A DNA stretch of 64,000 nucleotides from Thermodesulforhabdus norvegica (GTDB lineage: Bacteria; Desulfobacterota; Syntrophobacteria; Syntrophobacterales; Thermodesulforhabdaceae), in the NCBI RefSeq assembly GCF_900114975.1, contig NZ_FOUU01000003.1:28267-92266 (forward strand), given 5' to 3'. The notes below the pieces were generated by a model. It was not told where the DNA came from, did not search any database, and saw nothing but the letters and a program-made list of their open reading frames with translations. This document shows positions 1-9,128 of this stretch, piece by piece; positions within the stretch are counted from its first letter, which is position 1; each line of letters opens with the position of its first letter. A program made the translations under genes and the position numbers.

Positions 1-374
1 GGAGCGTCCAGAAAATGAACCCCTTTGCTTTTTGCTCGCTCGTAAATGGTACAGGCAAGAGCCGGTTCCGTTGTGGTCATGTCGATCAGGATCGTTCCCG
101 GTCTTGACCCTTCTATCAGACCCTTTTCATCGAGATAGACCTGCCGCACATCCTCGGGAAATCCCACGATGGTAACGACGACGTCGGATTTTACGGCAAC
201 TTCTGAGGGACTGTCCGCCCAGTGAGCCCCCTTTTGAAGGAGGGGCTCTGCTTTTTCTTTCGTGCGGTTATAAACCGTAACATCGTATCCCGCGTCTATT
301 ATGCGAGAGCACATGGAAAGACCCATTACACCGGTACCTATCCAGCCGATTCTTGTATTTCCGGCGTTTACCAT
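1..374 (-). CDS. 3-hydroxyisobutyrate dehydrogenase family protein (partial, C-terminus beyond left edge)
   Basis: An open minus-strand frame begins at an ATG at 374 and runs off the window after about 124 codons. A well-placed GAGGG-type ribosome site lies just upstream (about 380-388). The protein opens with a Rossmann NAD(P)-binding motif, IGWIGTGVMGLSM at residues 9-21, and its last visible residues are KGVHFLDAP, the segment before the substrate-binding loop in the 3-hydroxyisobutyrate / tartronate semialdehyde / glyoxylate reductase family. The family oxidises or reduces short beta-hydroxyacids in the cytoplasm. The catalytic lysine lies in the missing half, so the substrate cannot be judged. 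It is divergent from the cysteine synthase fusion, with about 160 bp of shared upstream DNA. Confidence 0.85.
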   Translation of the reverse strand, partial: MVNAGNTRIGWIGTGVMGLSMCSRIIDAGYDVTVYNRTKEKAEPLLQKGAHWADSPSEVAVKSDVVVTIVGFPEDVRQVYLDEKGLIEGSRPGTILIDMTTTEPALACTIYERAKSKGVHFLDA

Positions 375-535
375 GGAAGCCTCCCTCTTCAATTTCACCG
401 GCCAATCTGCCGGCCTTCCTTTTTTCAACGGCAAAAGGTATATCAGGAATTCAGCAATTGCGGAAGTGGTGTATACTGTGGTAAGGATAACGGCGCCTTT
501 CCGCTTAAGCCACTTCCAGACCGGGGATGTGACGG

Positions 536-2857
536 ATGATGGGAAAAAATGTCTATGAAAACGTTTTACAGGCCATTGGAAATACTCCTCTTATAAAAAT
601 AAACCGCCTCAATCCAAACCCGAACGTCACCATCTACGCAAAGTGGGAAGCGAAGAATCCTGGAGGGTCAATTAAGGATCGCCCTGCCTTGATGATGATT
701 GAGGACGCAGAGCGACGGGGCATCCTTACAAAGGATAAGATAATAATCGAGGCCACGAGCGGGAATACCGGAATCGGCCTTGCGGTAGTTGCGGCAGTAA
801 AGGGTTATAGGCTTATTCTTGCCATGCCCGAAACGGCCAGCCTTGAGCGCCAGAAGATCCTTCGTGCTTTGGGAGCCGAACTTTTGCTTACTCCGGGAGC
901 CCTCGGTACCGACGGAGCCATCGAGGAAGTTTACAGGCTTGTCAGGGAAAATCCGGACCTCTATTTCATGCCCGACCAGTTCAACAACCCTGCCAATCCT
1001 CTTGCTCACTATTACGGAACGGGGCCGGAAATTTACGAGCAGACGGAAGGAAAGGTAAACGTTGTGGTTGCCACCCTTGGGACTACGGGAACGGCGATGG
1101 GGGTTCTGAGGGCCCTCAAAGAGCGAAATCCGGCTATAGAAGTCGTGGCCGTAGAGCCCTATCCCGGTCATAAGATCCAGGGGCTTAAGAACATGAAGGA
1201 ATCCTACGTCCCCGGCATTTTCGACAGAAATGCCTTTGACAGAATAATTCACGTAAGAGATGAAGACGCCTTTGAAATGGCCAGGCGGCTGGCTCGTGAA
1301 GAAGGGATTTTCGCGGGCATGAGTTCCGGTGCCGCAATGGCGGCGGCTGTTGAAATAGCGAAAGAGCGTGAAACCGGGATAATTGTGGCGATATTGCCCG
1401 ATGGAGGCGACCGATACCTGAGCACCAATCTTTTTACGGTTATGCTCGAACCGGATTTCAAGTTCTACGATCATGCGAGGCGGGAAACCGTGCCTGTAAA
1501 GCCCGCAGAAGAGGGAAGAATAAGGCTTTTTGTTACTGGACCGCCTCTGGATGTACCGCTTGAGCTCCAGGAGTCAAGGCGGTTTTTTGTGGCGGATCTT
1601 CTGGTGAGATTCCTGGAGGCAAAGGGCTTTTCGGTTGTGTCCGTTGTTACCGTTCCCGATCTTGACAGCAGAACGGTTCAGGCATCAGGACGGGCAGGAA
1701 AGGATTTGATTCCCTACGTAAGAGAGCGTCTTGATGGGCTTTTCCGGCTCTTTGATCAGTTCGGTATAAGACGTGCACATCATTACGCCAGAATTTCCGA
1801 GTACGAAGACGCCATAATTAACAACACCAGGGTTCTTATGGACAGGGGGGTTGCCTACGAGAAGCTGAGGTCCGTATATTTCAGCATATCCAGATGTGAA
1901 GACTACGGTAGGCTTGCAGGAGTGGATCCGGGGAGAACGGTTCCCGGCAAAAGAGTTGATCTGTCCCTTTATGAAAAACAGAATCCCCGTGATTTTGCCC
2001 TGCTGAAACGGGCGACGCTGGAAGAGTTGAAAAGGGGACTTTATCTTAGGACACCCTGGGGTAATATGATGCCAACCTGGCATGTGGCAGCGGCCTCGGT
2101 GGTACTGAGTCAGTGGAATCCTCCCGTGGATATATATTTGAGCAGTGTGGATTTTCTTTTTCCCCATCTTGAAAACGTCAGGGTTGTGGGGGAAGCCCTG
2201 AAGGGCACTCCACTGGCTCAGATATGGCTTCTTGCAGAAAGGGTGTGGGTAAGCAGGGAGTGTTCCGACGATGAGTTTTGTGAAGGAACCAGTCTGGAGG
2301 AACTTCTTGCCGAAGGATACAGGCCTGAAGAGGTGAGATTTTGGATTATTTCAACTCACTATCGCAAGCCTCTCCACGCCTCCAGAACCGGCCTCGAAAA
2401 CAGTCGTAAGAGATATAGAAGAATTAAACGATTCCTGGCAAGACTTCACACCTGTGGGTTAAGGTCCGAAGGAGCTGACAGGGGGCTTGCTGACAGGGCT
2501 TATCAGATGGAGAGAGAGTTTCTGGATGCCCTGTCGGACGATCTGGACTCACCCAGGGCTCTTGCCGCTCTCTTCGCTTTCGTTCGTGATGCCAACAAAG
2601 TATTGGACGAAAGTGCCATCACTCCGGGAGAAAAAACCGCGGTGCTGGAGGTTTTCAGAAAGATCGATCGAGTTCTCAACGTTTTTTCCCGTGACATTGC
2701 TCCTCCCAGCGATGAAGAACTTGAGCTTTTGCAGAGGAGACGGATTGCCAGACGGGAAGGCCGTTGGGATGAAGCCGACAGATTACGAGAAGAGTTACTC
2801 CGGCTTGGAATTGCCGTAATGGATACCCCTAAAGGCATGCAGTGGGAGAGGGTTTGA
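536..2857 (+). CDS. Cysteine synthase fused to a degenerate cysteinyl-tRNA synthetase-like domain
   Basis: Residues 1 to about 310 form a fold-type II PLP cysteine synthase: GGSIKDR carries the Schiff-base lysine (about K47), TSGNTGIG (74-81) binds the substrate carboxylate, and the C-terminal part has LPDGGDRYLST. O-acetylserine (or phosphoserine) plus sulfide to cysteine is the family reaction. Residues from about 325 to 773 align end to end with CysRS (WH.....S, FPHLEN, STHYRKPL, then the helical anticodon-side region with DLDSPRALAALF). The catalytic signatures are gone: no HIGH motif (GPPLDVPLELQESRRF is in its place), no KMSKS (WVSRECSDDE instead), and the zinc cysteine of WHIEC is replaced (WHVAAAS). 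The second half is therefore unlikely to charge tRNA and may be regulatory or structural. A start one codon later is equally possible. The gene is followed by a strong terminator. Confidence 0.9.
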   Translation: MMGKNVYENVLQAIGNTPLIKINRLNPNPNVTIYAKWEAKNPGGSIKDRPALMMIEDAERRGILTKDKIIIEATSGNTGIGLAVVAAVKGYRLILAMPETASLERQKILRALGAELLLTPGALGTDGAIEEVYRLVRENPDLYFMPDQFNNPANPLAHYYGTGPEIYEQTEGKVNVVVATLGTTGTAMGVLRALKERNPAIEVVAVEPYPGHKIQGLKNMKESYVPGIFDRNAFDRIIHVRDEDAFEMARRLAREEGIFAGMSSGAAMAAAVEIAKERETGIIVAILPDGGDRYLSTNLFTVMLEPDFKFYDHARRETVPVKPAEEGRIRLFVTGPPLDVPLELQESRRFFVADLLVRFLEAKGFSVVSVVTVPDLDSRTVQASGRAGKDLIPYVRERLDGLFRLFDQFGIRRAHHYARISEYEDAIINNTRVLMDRGVAYEKLRSVYFSISRCEDYGRLAGVDPGRTVPGKRVDLSLYEKQNPRDFALLKRATLEELKRGLYLRTPWGNMMPTWHVAAASVVLSQWNPPVDIYLSSVDFLFPHLENVRVVGEALKGTPLAQIWLLAERVWVSRECSDDEFCEGTSLEELLAEGYRPEEVRFWIISTHYRKPLHASRTGLENSRKRYRRIKRFLARLHTCGLRSEGADRGLADRAYQMEREFLDALSDDLDSPRALAALFAFVRDANKVLDESAITPGEKTAVLEVFRKIDRVLNVFSRDIAPPSDEELELLQRRRIARREGRWDEADRLREELLRLGIAVMDTPKGMQWERV

Positions 2858-2981
2858 TGCGGAAATAAATATACCCCATGCAAAACCCACTTTATTCTTG
2901 ACACTGCTGGAAAAACTCTGTTAACCTTTCGTTAACTTCCACAGAGAAGTGGAATTGCCTTTCAGCGAAAAGATGTATCGT

Positions 2982-3028
2982 AAAAAGCCACGAAGGCATG
3001 AGCCCTGAAGGTGCTTTCGTGGCTTTTT
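2982..3028. terminator. Strong hairpin terminator after the cysteine synthase fusion
   Basis: A perfect 13-bp stem (2982-2994 with 3016-3028) extends inward by four more pairs including one G-U. It is flanked by AAAAA on the left and TTTTT on the right, so it can act on both strands. It separates the fusion gene from the TonB receptor. Confidence 0.85.
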
Positions 3029-3116
3029 ATCTTTTGGCTCTTCTAACAGCGGCACGAAGCCTCGGTTCGTTAAGGACAAACCTTTTATCAAGCTTTGTGA
3101 GAAGAGTAAGGTTATT

Positions 3117-5114
3117 ATGCCCGCATTGTTTTTTTTACTCTGTTTGCTTGTTTGGACGTTGTCAGTGACGGCCGAGGTGACCACGATGCCTGAAATGGTG
3201 GTCGAGGAAGAAATGCTGACCAAGGGAAGTGTCTCTATAAATAATGAAGCACTTCCGGCCTCTGTGTACGTCATAACAGGAGCGGAGATCAGAGATATGC
3301 CTGTTCAACATTATCTTGATTTCTTTAGACGAATTCCCGGAGTTATTACAAGTCATTACGGCCAGGGAGACGTTGCCGATGGCTTTGGAATGAGGGGCTA
3401 TCAGAGCGGACATGGGAGCCAGATAGCTATATATGTGGACGGTGTGCCCATAAATATTCCACATCACAGCCATTCTCATGGATTGGCTGACCTCGGCTGG
3501 CTCATCCCTGAAATGATAGATCGTATTGAGGTGATTAAGGGTCCCTTTTCCGTGCTTTACGGTAATTTTGCCCTTGGCGGTGTCGTTAACATCGTGACCA
3601 AGAAATACCAACAAGATCCGGAAGTTGCAGTAGAGGCAGGAAGCTTTGAAACTTATCGAGCCGTTGCTACAGTTTCAAAGGACTCATGGGAGATCACTCC
3701 ATTGAGCGTTAGGCCTTTCCTAATTTACGAGATTTACGACAGAGATGGCTTTCGAGATAATTCAGACTACAGGCGATATAATGCATTTAATAAAATAACT
3801 TTTCCAGTTGTGGGAGGTCTTCTCTCACTGCAGGCCCATTATGTGGATCGTGACTGGGGTGCTCCCGGATATCTGAGTGTCTCTGATGTTAAAGAGGAAC
3901 TTCACAGCAGAACTGATGCCGTCAATCCAGAAGACGGTGGAAACAGTGAATACAAAAACCTGGTACTTAATTTTGTACCGAAAACCGGAGAAGCTGGACT
4001 TTACGCTACCCTGTATGTTGCCTCCCACAGAATGAATCGATACGCAACCTTTGAACCATCACCCCAGACCCTTGAACACAACGATTGGGACTACGGAGGC
4101 TGGAGGCTTCTTTACGATTTCGTGCCCTTTAAAAAACTGTCGGTCCTGGTGGGGTCTGATGGGAGATATTCTGAAGGGGATCGACTCGGTTATATTACGG
4201 AAAACCGAGATATCGTTGCGAGGACGGAGGACTGGCACATCGAGAACCTGGGAGTGGGCCTCTTTGGACAGGTTCAGTGGAAGCCCGTCAAATTTCTCAA
4301 GATAGTAGGGGGATTACGTTATGATTTCTTTTCTTTCGATATCGATAACCATGTAAGACCTCAAAACTCCGGAGATGGCACCACCTCCATAATGAGCCCC
4401 AAAGTGGGCTTGGTGATAAGTCCAACCAAAAACTTCAACCTTTTTGCAAACAAGGGTTTGGGTTTTCGGACACCTTCGGCCGATGAAATGTCCCCTGCTG
4501 ATAGAGACTATGCAAACTTCGATCTGGAACCGGCCAAGGTAGACACTTGGGATATTGGCTTTGATGCATTTCTTTTTGACAGACTGCAGCTTCTTTTTGA
4601 CTTCTACAGAACTGACATGGAACGGGAAATCAGATGGGTAGGATCGGAGACCGTAAATGTTGGCGAGTCAAGAAGAGACGGATACGAATTGGAATTTACC
4701 CTTCATGCAACCCCCGATCTCCGGTTTTATATTAACTACGGGCAGGTAAATGCTCGCCTGAAAAATCCTGCAGTACCGGGACATGATAGGGTTACTGGTG
4801 TTCCTGAAGACTATCTGAGCGCAGGCATTCAGTGGGAAATTATTGTGCACGATGGGGCTCGTCTCTTCTTCGATTTTGCGTATCAGCGTCTGGGAGAAGC
4901 TCCACTTGATGCATCCGGCAGTGTTTTCCGACCTCCTGTAGGGCGGTACATGGGTAAAGCATCGTTTCGCATCAAAGGATGGACCTTTTCGCTTCAAGTT
5001 AACTACCATCCGTCTAAGTATGCATCTGAAGCCATGTTTCTTCTGGGCGGTGAGCCTGCTTACGATCCCAAGCCGGTCTATGAATTCGTTGTTGGAGTGA
5101 AGTACACTTTTTAG
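3117..5114 (+). CDS. TonB-dependent outer-membrane receptor (probably metal or metallophore uptake)
   Basis: A 665-residue protein with a signal peptide (about 1-20, LLVWTLSVTA), then a TonB-box-like stretch (TTMPEMVVEEE) and a plug domain with canonical motifs: YVITGAEIRDMP, RIPGVI, GMRGY, YVDGVPIN, EVIKGPFSVLYG and GGVVNIVTKK. The rest is beta-barrel repeats ending in an aromatic residue (VGVKYTF), as needed for Bam-dependent insertion. The plug carries a histidine cluster at residues 116, 117, 119 and 121 that could contact a metal. The next gene encodes a DUF4198 periplasmic protein, a family often found with nickel/cobalt uptake genes, so metal import is a reasonable inference. Substrate is not proven by sequence. 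It acts in the outer membrane, powered by TonB-ExbBD encoded elsewhere. Confidence 0.9.
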   Translation: MPALFFLLCLLVWTLSVTAEVTTMPEMVVEEEMLTKGSVSINNEALPASVYVITGAEIRDMPVQHYLDFFRRIPGVITSHYGQGDVADGFGMRGYQSGHGSQIAIYVDGVPINIPHHSHSHGLADLGWLIPEMIDRIEVIKGPFSVLYGNFALGGVVNIVTKKYQQDPEVAVEAGSFETYRAVATVSKDSWEITPLSVRPFLIYEIYDRDGFRDNSDYRRYNAFNKITFPVVGGLLSLQAHYVDRDWGAPGYLSVSDVKEELHSRTDAVNPEDGGNSEYKNLVLNFVPKTGEAGLYATLYVASHRMNRYATFEPSPQTLEHNDWDYGGWRLLYDFVPFKKLSVLVGSDGRYSEGDRLGYITENRDIVARTEDWHIENLGVGLFGQVQWKPVKFLKIVGGLRYDFFSFDIDNHVRPQNSGDGTTSIMSPKVGLVISPTKNFNLFANKGLGFRTPSADEMSPADRDYANFDLEPAKVDTWDIGFDAFLFDRLQLLFDFYRTDMEREIRWVGSETVNVGESRRDGYELEFTLHATPDLRFYINYGQVNARLKNPAVPGHDRVTGVPEDYLSAGIQWEIIVHDGARLFFDFAYQRLGEAPLDASGSVFRPPVGRYMGKASFRIKGWTFSLQVNYHPSKYASEAMFLLGGEPAYDPKPVYEFVVGVKYTF

Positions 5115-5267
5115 AGCAAATGATCCTAAAGGGTGACTTTGGGGCAGTAAGTTGTCGAACATGAAGAGAATAGTAGCCTGTTGCCGTGCTCCACCGAATT
5201 AGAGTGAAGCATTTATTAGTTGTGAAGGGACTGGGGTATGAGATGTAAAGTCTAGGAGGAATAGATT

Positions 5268-5969
5268 ATGGTGCGCATGATTATAAGCTCAATCGTAATT
5301 ATGTTACTTGGATTAGCTCAGGTTAGTGCCCACGATGCGTGGTTTGAGCCAAATGACGGAAAGTTCGTCATTCTCTATGGTCACGGTGAGGAACTGGAAA
5401 GTTATGATATTTCCAAAATAAAGGAAGTTAAAGCCCATGATGGTCAGGGAAATGGAACGGTGCTGGATGTTAAAAAACGAGAAGACGGGAAGGCAGTAGT
5501 CGCGCCCCCGGATAACACGGTCATGTTAACCATGGTGTTCGATAACGGTTTCTGGGTAAAGACGGAGGAAGGTTGGAAAAATGTTTCCAAAAGAAACGTG
5601 GGAAGTTATTTAGAGTCGTGTCACTCGATGAAATTTGCTAAGCATATCATCGACTGGTCGCCTGTGCTTACCAATGCGGTGGGCCTAAAGATGGAAATCG
5701 TGCCGCTCAAAAACCCGATGTCCCTCAAGACAGGCGAAGTTCTGCAAGTAAAAGTATTACTCGACGGTAAACCGGTAGAGGGTGTTACGGTTGCCACAGG
5801 GGGAGGTCACAAAAGCGGGATGACAACGAATAACGCGGGGATCGTAGATGTACTCATAGAAAAACCGGGTTTTCAGTTTATAAGTGCCTCTTACAGAGTT
5901 CCTTTGAGAAATAATCCTGATGCCGATGAGTTATTGCTTTCCTCTAATCTGACGTTTTATGTCGAGTAA
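5268..5969 (+). CDS. DUF4198-type periplasmic protein, metal-uptake associated
   Basis: A 233-residue protein with a signal peptide (about 1-21). The mature end, predicted to start at AHDAWFEP, is the typical beginning of DUF4198 proteins, whose N-terminal histidine is a candidate metal ligand. The C-terminal part (residues about 150-233: PMSLKTGEVLQVKVLLDGKP, then GGGHKSGMTTNNAGIVDVLI) is an Ig/carboxypeptidase-regulatory-like fold also typical of the family. It follows the TonB receptor by 153 bp and has a clear GGAGGAA ribosome site. Family members occur next to TonB receptors and Ni/Co ABC or ECF importers. Periplasmic metal binding or handoff is inferred; no importer is visible here. Confidence 0.75.
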   Translation: MVRMIISSIVIMLLGLAQVSAHDAWFEPNDGKFVILYGHGEELESYDISKIKEVKAHDGQGNGTVLDVKKREDGKAVVAPPDNTVMLTMVFDNGFWVKTEEGWKNVSKRNVGSYLESCHSMKFAKHIIDWSPVLTNAVGLKMEIVPLKNPMSLKTGEVLQVKVLLDGKPVEGVTVATGGGHKSGMTTNNAGIVDVLIEKPGFQFISASYRVPLRNNPDADELLLSSNLTFYVE

Positions 5970-5978
5970 GCCTATAGC

Positions 5979-6012
5979 AGGAGGCCTGCAGATTTATCCC
6001 TGCTGGCCTCCT
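5979..6012. terminator. Hairpin between convergent genes
   Basis: AGGAGGCC (5979-5986) pairs with GGCCTCCT (6005-6012). It lies between the convergent DUF4198 gene and the binding-protein gene and is a plausible bidirectional terminator, though no long T run follows. Confidence 0.5.
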
Positions 6013-6040
6013 TCCGACTTAGTTTTCGTACTGGAGAATT

Positions 6041-7036
6041 TTAGTTGAAGTCAGAACCGTACAGAAATCTAAGAACTCGCCTTTCGTAACTTTTGGCGGA
6101 TTCGTTTGGGAACAAGCCTGGATAAAGCCATCGTGCAATGCGATTTGCTGCAATTATAAACTTGAGAGTCCAAAGATCGTTTGTAAAAATATCAGGAAGT
6201 TCGTAAACACGCCCTTTTTTTATTGCATCAATTGGAGCGAGCCTGGGGTCGGCGGTAAGGTCTTCGGGGTTTAATTTTTCATTGTACCACATGACAATTA
6301 CATCTGGGTTTTGTTGAATCAGCTCTTCGATCTGTAAGGTCGCGTGCTCTCTAAAAATATGTTCACAAATATTTCGCCCTCCTGCCATTCTAATCACATC
6401 GCTGACGGTGCTTCCTCCACAGGATGTTTCCGTAATCCCCTGGGCCCACATGAAAAATACTCTGGGACGGTCTTTCTCAGGCACTGTACCGGTTATTCTC
6501 GTTAATCTCTCTTTTTCTTTTTTCACGAAGGCTACCAGTTCCTCGGAGCGATTTCTACTCCCTGAGAGAGTTCCGAAGTCTAGAATTTCGTCGTAGATGT
6601 CATTTTCCCTGGACAAAAAGACTGCGTACACCGGTATCCCTCGTGTCTCCAGAGCGCGGATAACATCTGTTTGAGAAGACCAAATGATTACCAAGTCAGG
6701 CATAAGGGCTACTATGTGTTCTATGCTTACCGCTTCCCAGTTGCCAGGAGCCGGTAATAGGCGATCCCGAATGCGCTTGTCTAGCTGTCTGTAAAACCTG
6801 AAGGTCGGCTCTGCGTAGACATTGTTCGCAATTCCGATAATCCGATCTTGCTGTTGAAGCATGAATAGGGCACTTAAAGCGCTCTCCAAAAGACATACTA
6901 TGCGTTGAGGTTTTGCTTTTAGTTCAATCGACTTGCCTCGAAAGTCTTTGACGAGAATTGACGTGTAGCCCTTACCATACTGCAGTATAACGAGAAGGAG
7001 GCAAAAAAGGATCGTCAGCAATAACCTGAAAAACAT
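6041..7036 (-). CDS. Periplasmic binding protein of ABC transporter, BtuF/FepB/FhuD class
   Basis: A 331-residue protein with an N-terminal signal segment (LLLTILFCLLLVIL), then the two-lobed class III binding-protein pattern: KPQRIVCLLESALSALFML, PDLVIIWSSQTDVIRALETR, GIPVYAVFL in the first lobe and IRMAGGRNICEH, QQNPDVIVMWYNEKL, APIDAIKKGRVYELP in the second. This class binds iron-siderophores, haem, cobalamin or molybdate in the periplasm. It sits 61 bp downstream of a TonB receptor on the same strand, so the pair probably handles one chelate across both membranes. The inner-membrane permease and ATPase are not in the window; they may be elsewhere or shared. The ligand cannot be read from the sequence. 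Confidence 0.85.
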   Translation of the reverse strand: MFFRLLLTILFCLLLVILQYGKGYTSILVKDFRGKSIELKAKPQRIVCLLESALSALFMLQQQDRIIGIANNVYAEPTFRFYRQLDKRIRDRLLPAPGNWEAVSIEHIVALMPDLVIIWSSQTDVIRALETRGIPVYAVFLSRENDIYDEILDFGTLSGSRNRSEELVAFVKKEKERLTRITGTVPEKDRPRVFFMWAQGITETSCGGSTVSDVIRMAGGRNICEHIFREHATLQIEELIQQNPDVIVMWYNEKLNPEDLTADPRLAPIDAIKKGRVYELPDIFTNDLWTLKFIIAANRIARWLYPGLFPNESAKSYERRVLRFLYGSDFN

Positions 7037-7097
7037 ACATTTTCCCGCCTTTCATTAAGTTCTTCTCTGTGGTTTTCTTACGGGCAGGGAACCTGCC

Positions 7098-9128
7098 TCA
7101 AAATACCAGATCGGCTTTGATCATGGTATTGAATCCCGGATCACGGAATTGCCACGGCATTTCGTAAGCATTGTCGGTTATGTTGTTAAGGTCTAGGGAT
7201 AGTTTCAGTTTCCACGTATCAGATTTCAGTATGGGTTTTTCTATGTGAATATTGATGAGCTCTTCGGGGCCAAAAGACTGTCTTGATGTTTTGTCGGTGC
7301 TGTCGTAATATTTGCCAAAAACATGGAGGTACGGAACGATTGTGAGATCCCAAGGAAGTCGAATAACCAGACCCAAGTTACCAAGATGGGAAGGCACAAA
7401 GGGTACTTCGGATCCGTCTTGGTTTGGGTCTACGTTGTTTTCGACTTTCGTATGGACAAAGGTATAGTTGGCAAAAATTTCGATTGAATTGGTGATTGCG
7501 TAGCGTCCTTCTATCTCAACGCCTAATGACTTACTTTTTCCCGCATTTACAGATTGAGTCTGAGAAGGATCACGGCTTACAACGTTTTCTACAATAGCGT
7601 CATCCACGAAGGTTGAAAAGCCCCTTATGTTTAAAAACAGCCTGTCCACTACATTTAGGTCGGCTCCGGCGTCAAAACTCATCCCTTCTTCAGGCTTCAG
7701 ATTGGGATTTGGCAGTTGACCGTTACGCCCCGGAACTCCTCTGTCTGAGATTGACAGGGTACCTCCCACCGATTTACCCGAAGGAGCTTGAAAGCTGGAC
7801 CCTGCATTAACATAAAGCGACAGGTTATCAGAAGCCTTATATCGCAAGCCGGTGCTCCATGTAAATTTATCCCATGAGGCGTCTTCTACCTCCGGTTCGT
7901 TGCCTCCAAGTAGGTTGTAAGAGTGCTCGATTCTTAAATATCTTCCACCCAGTCTGAAGACGAATTTGCCCAGTCTGTACTTTTCTTCGGCGTAGAGACC
8001 AAAGGACCAGGCATTCATATCGTTCCCTTTTGTTTCGACGCCTCTGGATTCAGAATAAGTCTCGTAAGTCGCCCACTGTGCATCACTTCCAAAGGTAAGA
8101 AGTCCGTTTCCGTGGTGAACATTGAAACTCAAATCCAGCGGTATTATGTTTTGTTGTACACCGTCATGAGAACGTAGGGACAGGTCGGGGTAATTGTCTT
8201 CGTTCCAGCTTCTATTATACCTCCGATAACCCACCTTGAACTGGAACATAACTTCATCATAATCATAAAGCAAATTTGAGTAGTCGGCATTAAGAGTAGT
8301 GTAATCGTGGTCGTAATCGCGATTGGGTCGACCGACGTCTCCGTAGTGTTCTGTATGGTGGACGAACAAAGATAACTTATGTGAATCCTTTCCATCAAAG
8401 AAGTATGTCCCCTTTGCAAACAAGCGAGCCTTGTCGTAGTCGGGATCGCTTAATATGTGGAGCCAGGAATTTTCGGTGCCGTAGTTAGTGTAGTCAGAGC
8501 GCTCATAACTTGCTCCCAAGAAATAGTGAAGGTTTTCGACCCTTCCCTGATGATAGCCCGTACCTGCAAAGGTATTCCAGGATCCGTAGCCTGTTCCAAG
8601 AATCGTACAAGGTTCTTCTATTTTTTCCTTGGTTATCAGGTTGGTGATGCCGGCCAGAGGAGTCTGATTTCCGGCAAAATCCATGCTTAAGTATATTGGA
8701 TACATCACAGAAGCGGGTCCACGATGCACTTCCGCCCGGTCTAAAATAAGAGGATCCAGACTCATAAGATCGGCGAACGAATCGATAGGCAGGCCGTCTA
8801 ACAGAAAGACGTTGTATTTCGGACCCAGCCCTCCATAGGAACCCCAGTTCGCATCGTTGCGTGATAAAGGATTAACAAAAGTTCCAGGTTGGTAACGAAG
8901 GATTTCAGCTATGTTTCTTTGGATGAAGGGTGTAAAGTCAATTCGTTCACGATTTATAATATCAATCTTTTGAGTAATGTCATCCTGTTTTTGAGGTAAC
9001 TTTGAGGCAGTGACGACGATCTCGCCTGGGACGTTAACGACTATTGTATTTGCGGCTACTCCATCGTTCAAAAGGAGCACAGTTAAAAGAAGCAAAAAAG
9101 CCGGCACGAAGGCCTTCTTAGACTTCAT
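7098..9128 (-). CDS. TonB-dependent outer-membrane receptor (siderophore/B12 class)
   Basis: A 676-residue protein with a signal peptide (FVPAFLLLLTVLLLNDGVA), a TonB-box region (GEIVVTASKL), a plug with RNIAEILRYQPGTFVNPL, FLLDGLPID, AEVHRGPASVMYP and GITNLITKE, and a long barrel ending PGFNTMIKADLVF with a terminal Phe. It is the first gene of a two-gene unit with the binding protein at 6041-7036. The leader has a sigma-70-like promoter and a hairpin that ends at the start codon and holds the ribosome site in its loop (separate entries). The TonB pair imports a scarce chelate; which one is unknown. Confidence 0.9.
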   Translation of the reverse strand: MKSKKAFVPAFLLLLTVLLLNDGVAANTIVVNVPGEIVVTASKLPQKQDDITQKIDIINRERIDFTPFIQRNIAEILRYQPGTFVNPLSRNDANWGSYGGLGPKYNVFLLDGLPIDSFADLMSLDPLILDRAEVHRGPASVMYPIYLSMDFAGNQTPLAGITNLITKEKIEEPCTILGTGYGSWNTFAGTGYHQGRVENLHYFLGASYERSDYTNYGTENSWLHILSDPDYDKARLFAKGTYFFDGKDSHKLSLFVHHTEHYGDVGRPNRDYDHDYTTLNADYSNLLYDYDEVMFQFKVGYRRYNRSWNEDNYPDLSLRSHDGVQQNIIPLDLSFNVHHGNGLLTFGSDAQWATYETYSESRGVETKGNDMNAWSFGLYAEEKYRLGKFVFRLGGRYLRIEHSYNLLGGNEPEVEDASWDKFTWSTGLRYKASDNLSLYVNAGSSFQAPSGKSVGGTLSISDRGVPGRNGQLPNPNLKPEEGMSFDAGADLNVVDRLFLNIRGFSTFVDDAIVENVVSRDPSQTQSVNAGKSKSLGVEIEGRYAITNSIEIFANYTFVHTKVENNVDPNQDGSEVPFVPSHLGNLGLVIRLPWDLTIVPYLHVFGKYYDSTDKTSRQSFGPEELINIHIEKPILKSDTWKLKLSLDLNNITDNAYEMPWQFRDPGFNTMIKADLVF

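Noticed and set aside
374..536. T-box riboswitch in front of the cysteine synthase fusion
   Set aside because: No AGGGTGG-type T-box motif or Stem I pattern was found.
668..1474. A 268-codon minus-strand open frame
   Set aside because: It lies wholly inside the cysteine synthase domain on the opposite strand, has no recognisable domain and low-complexity composition typical of antisense shadows.
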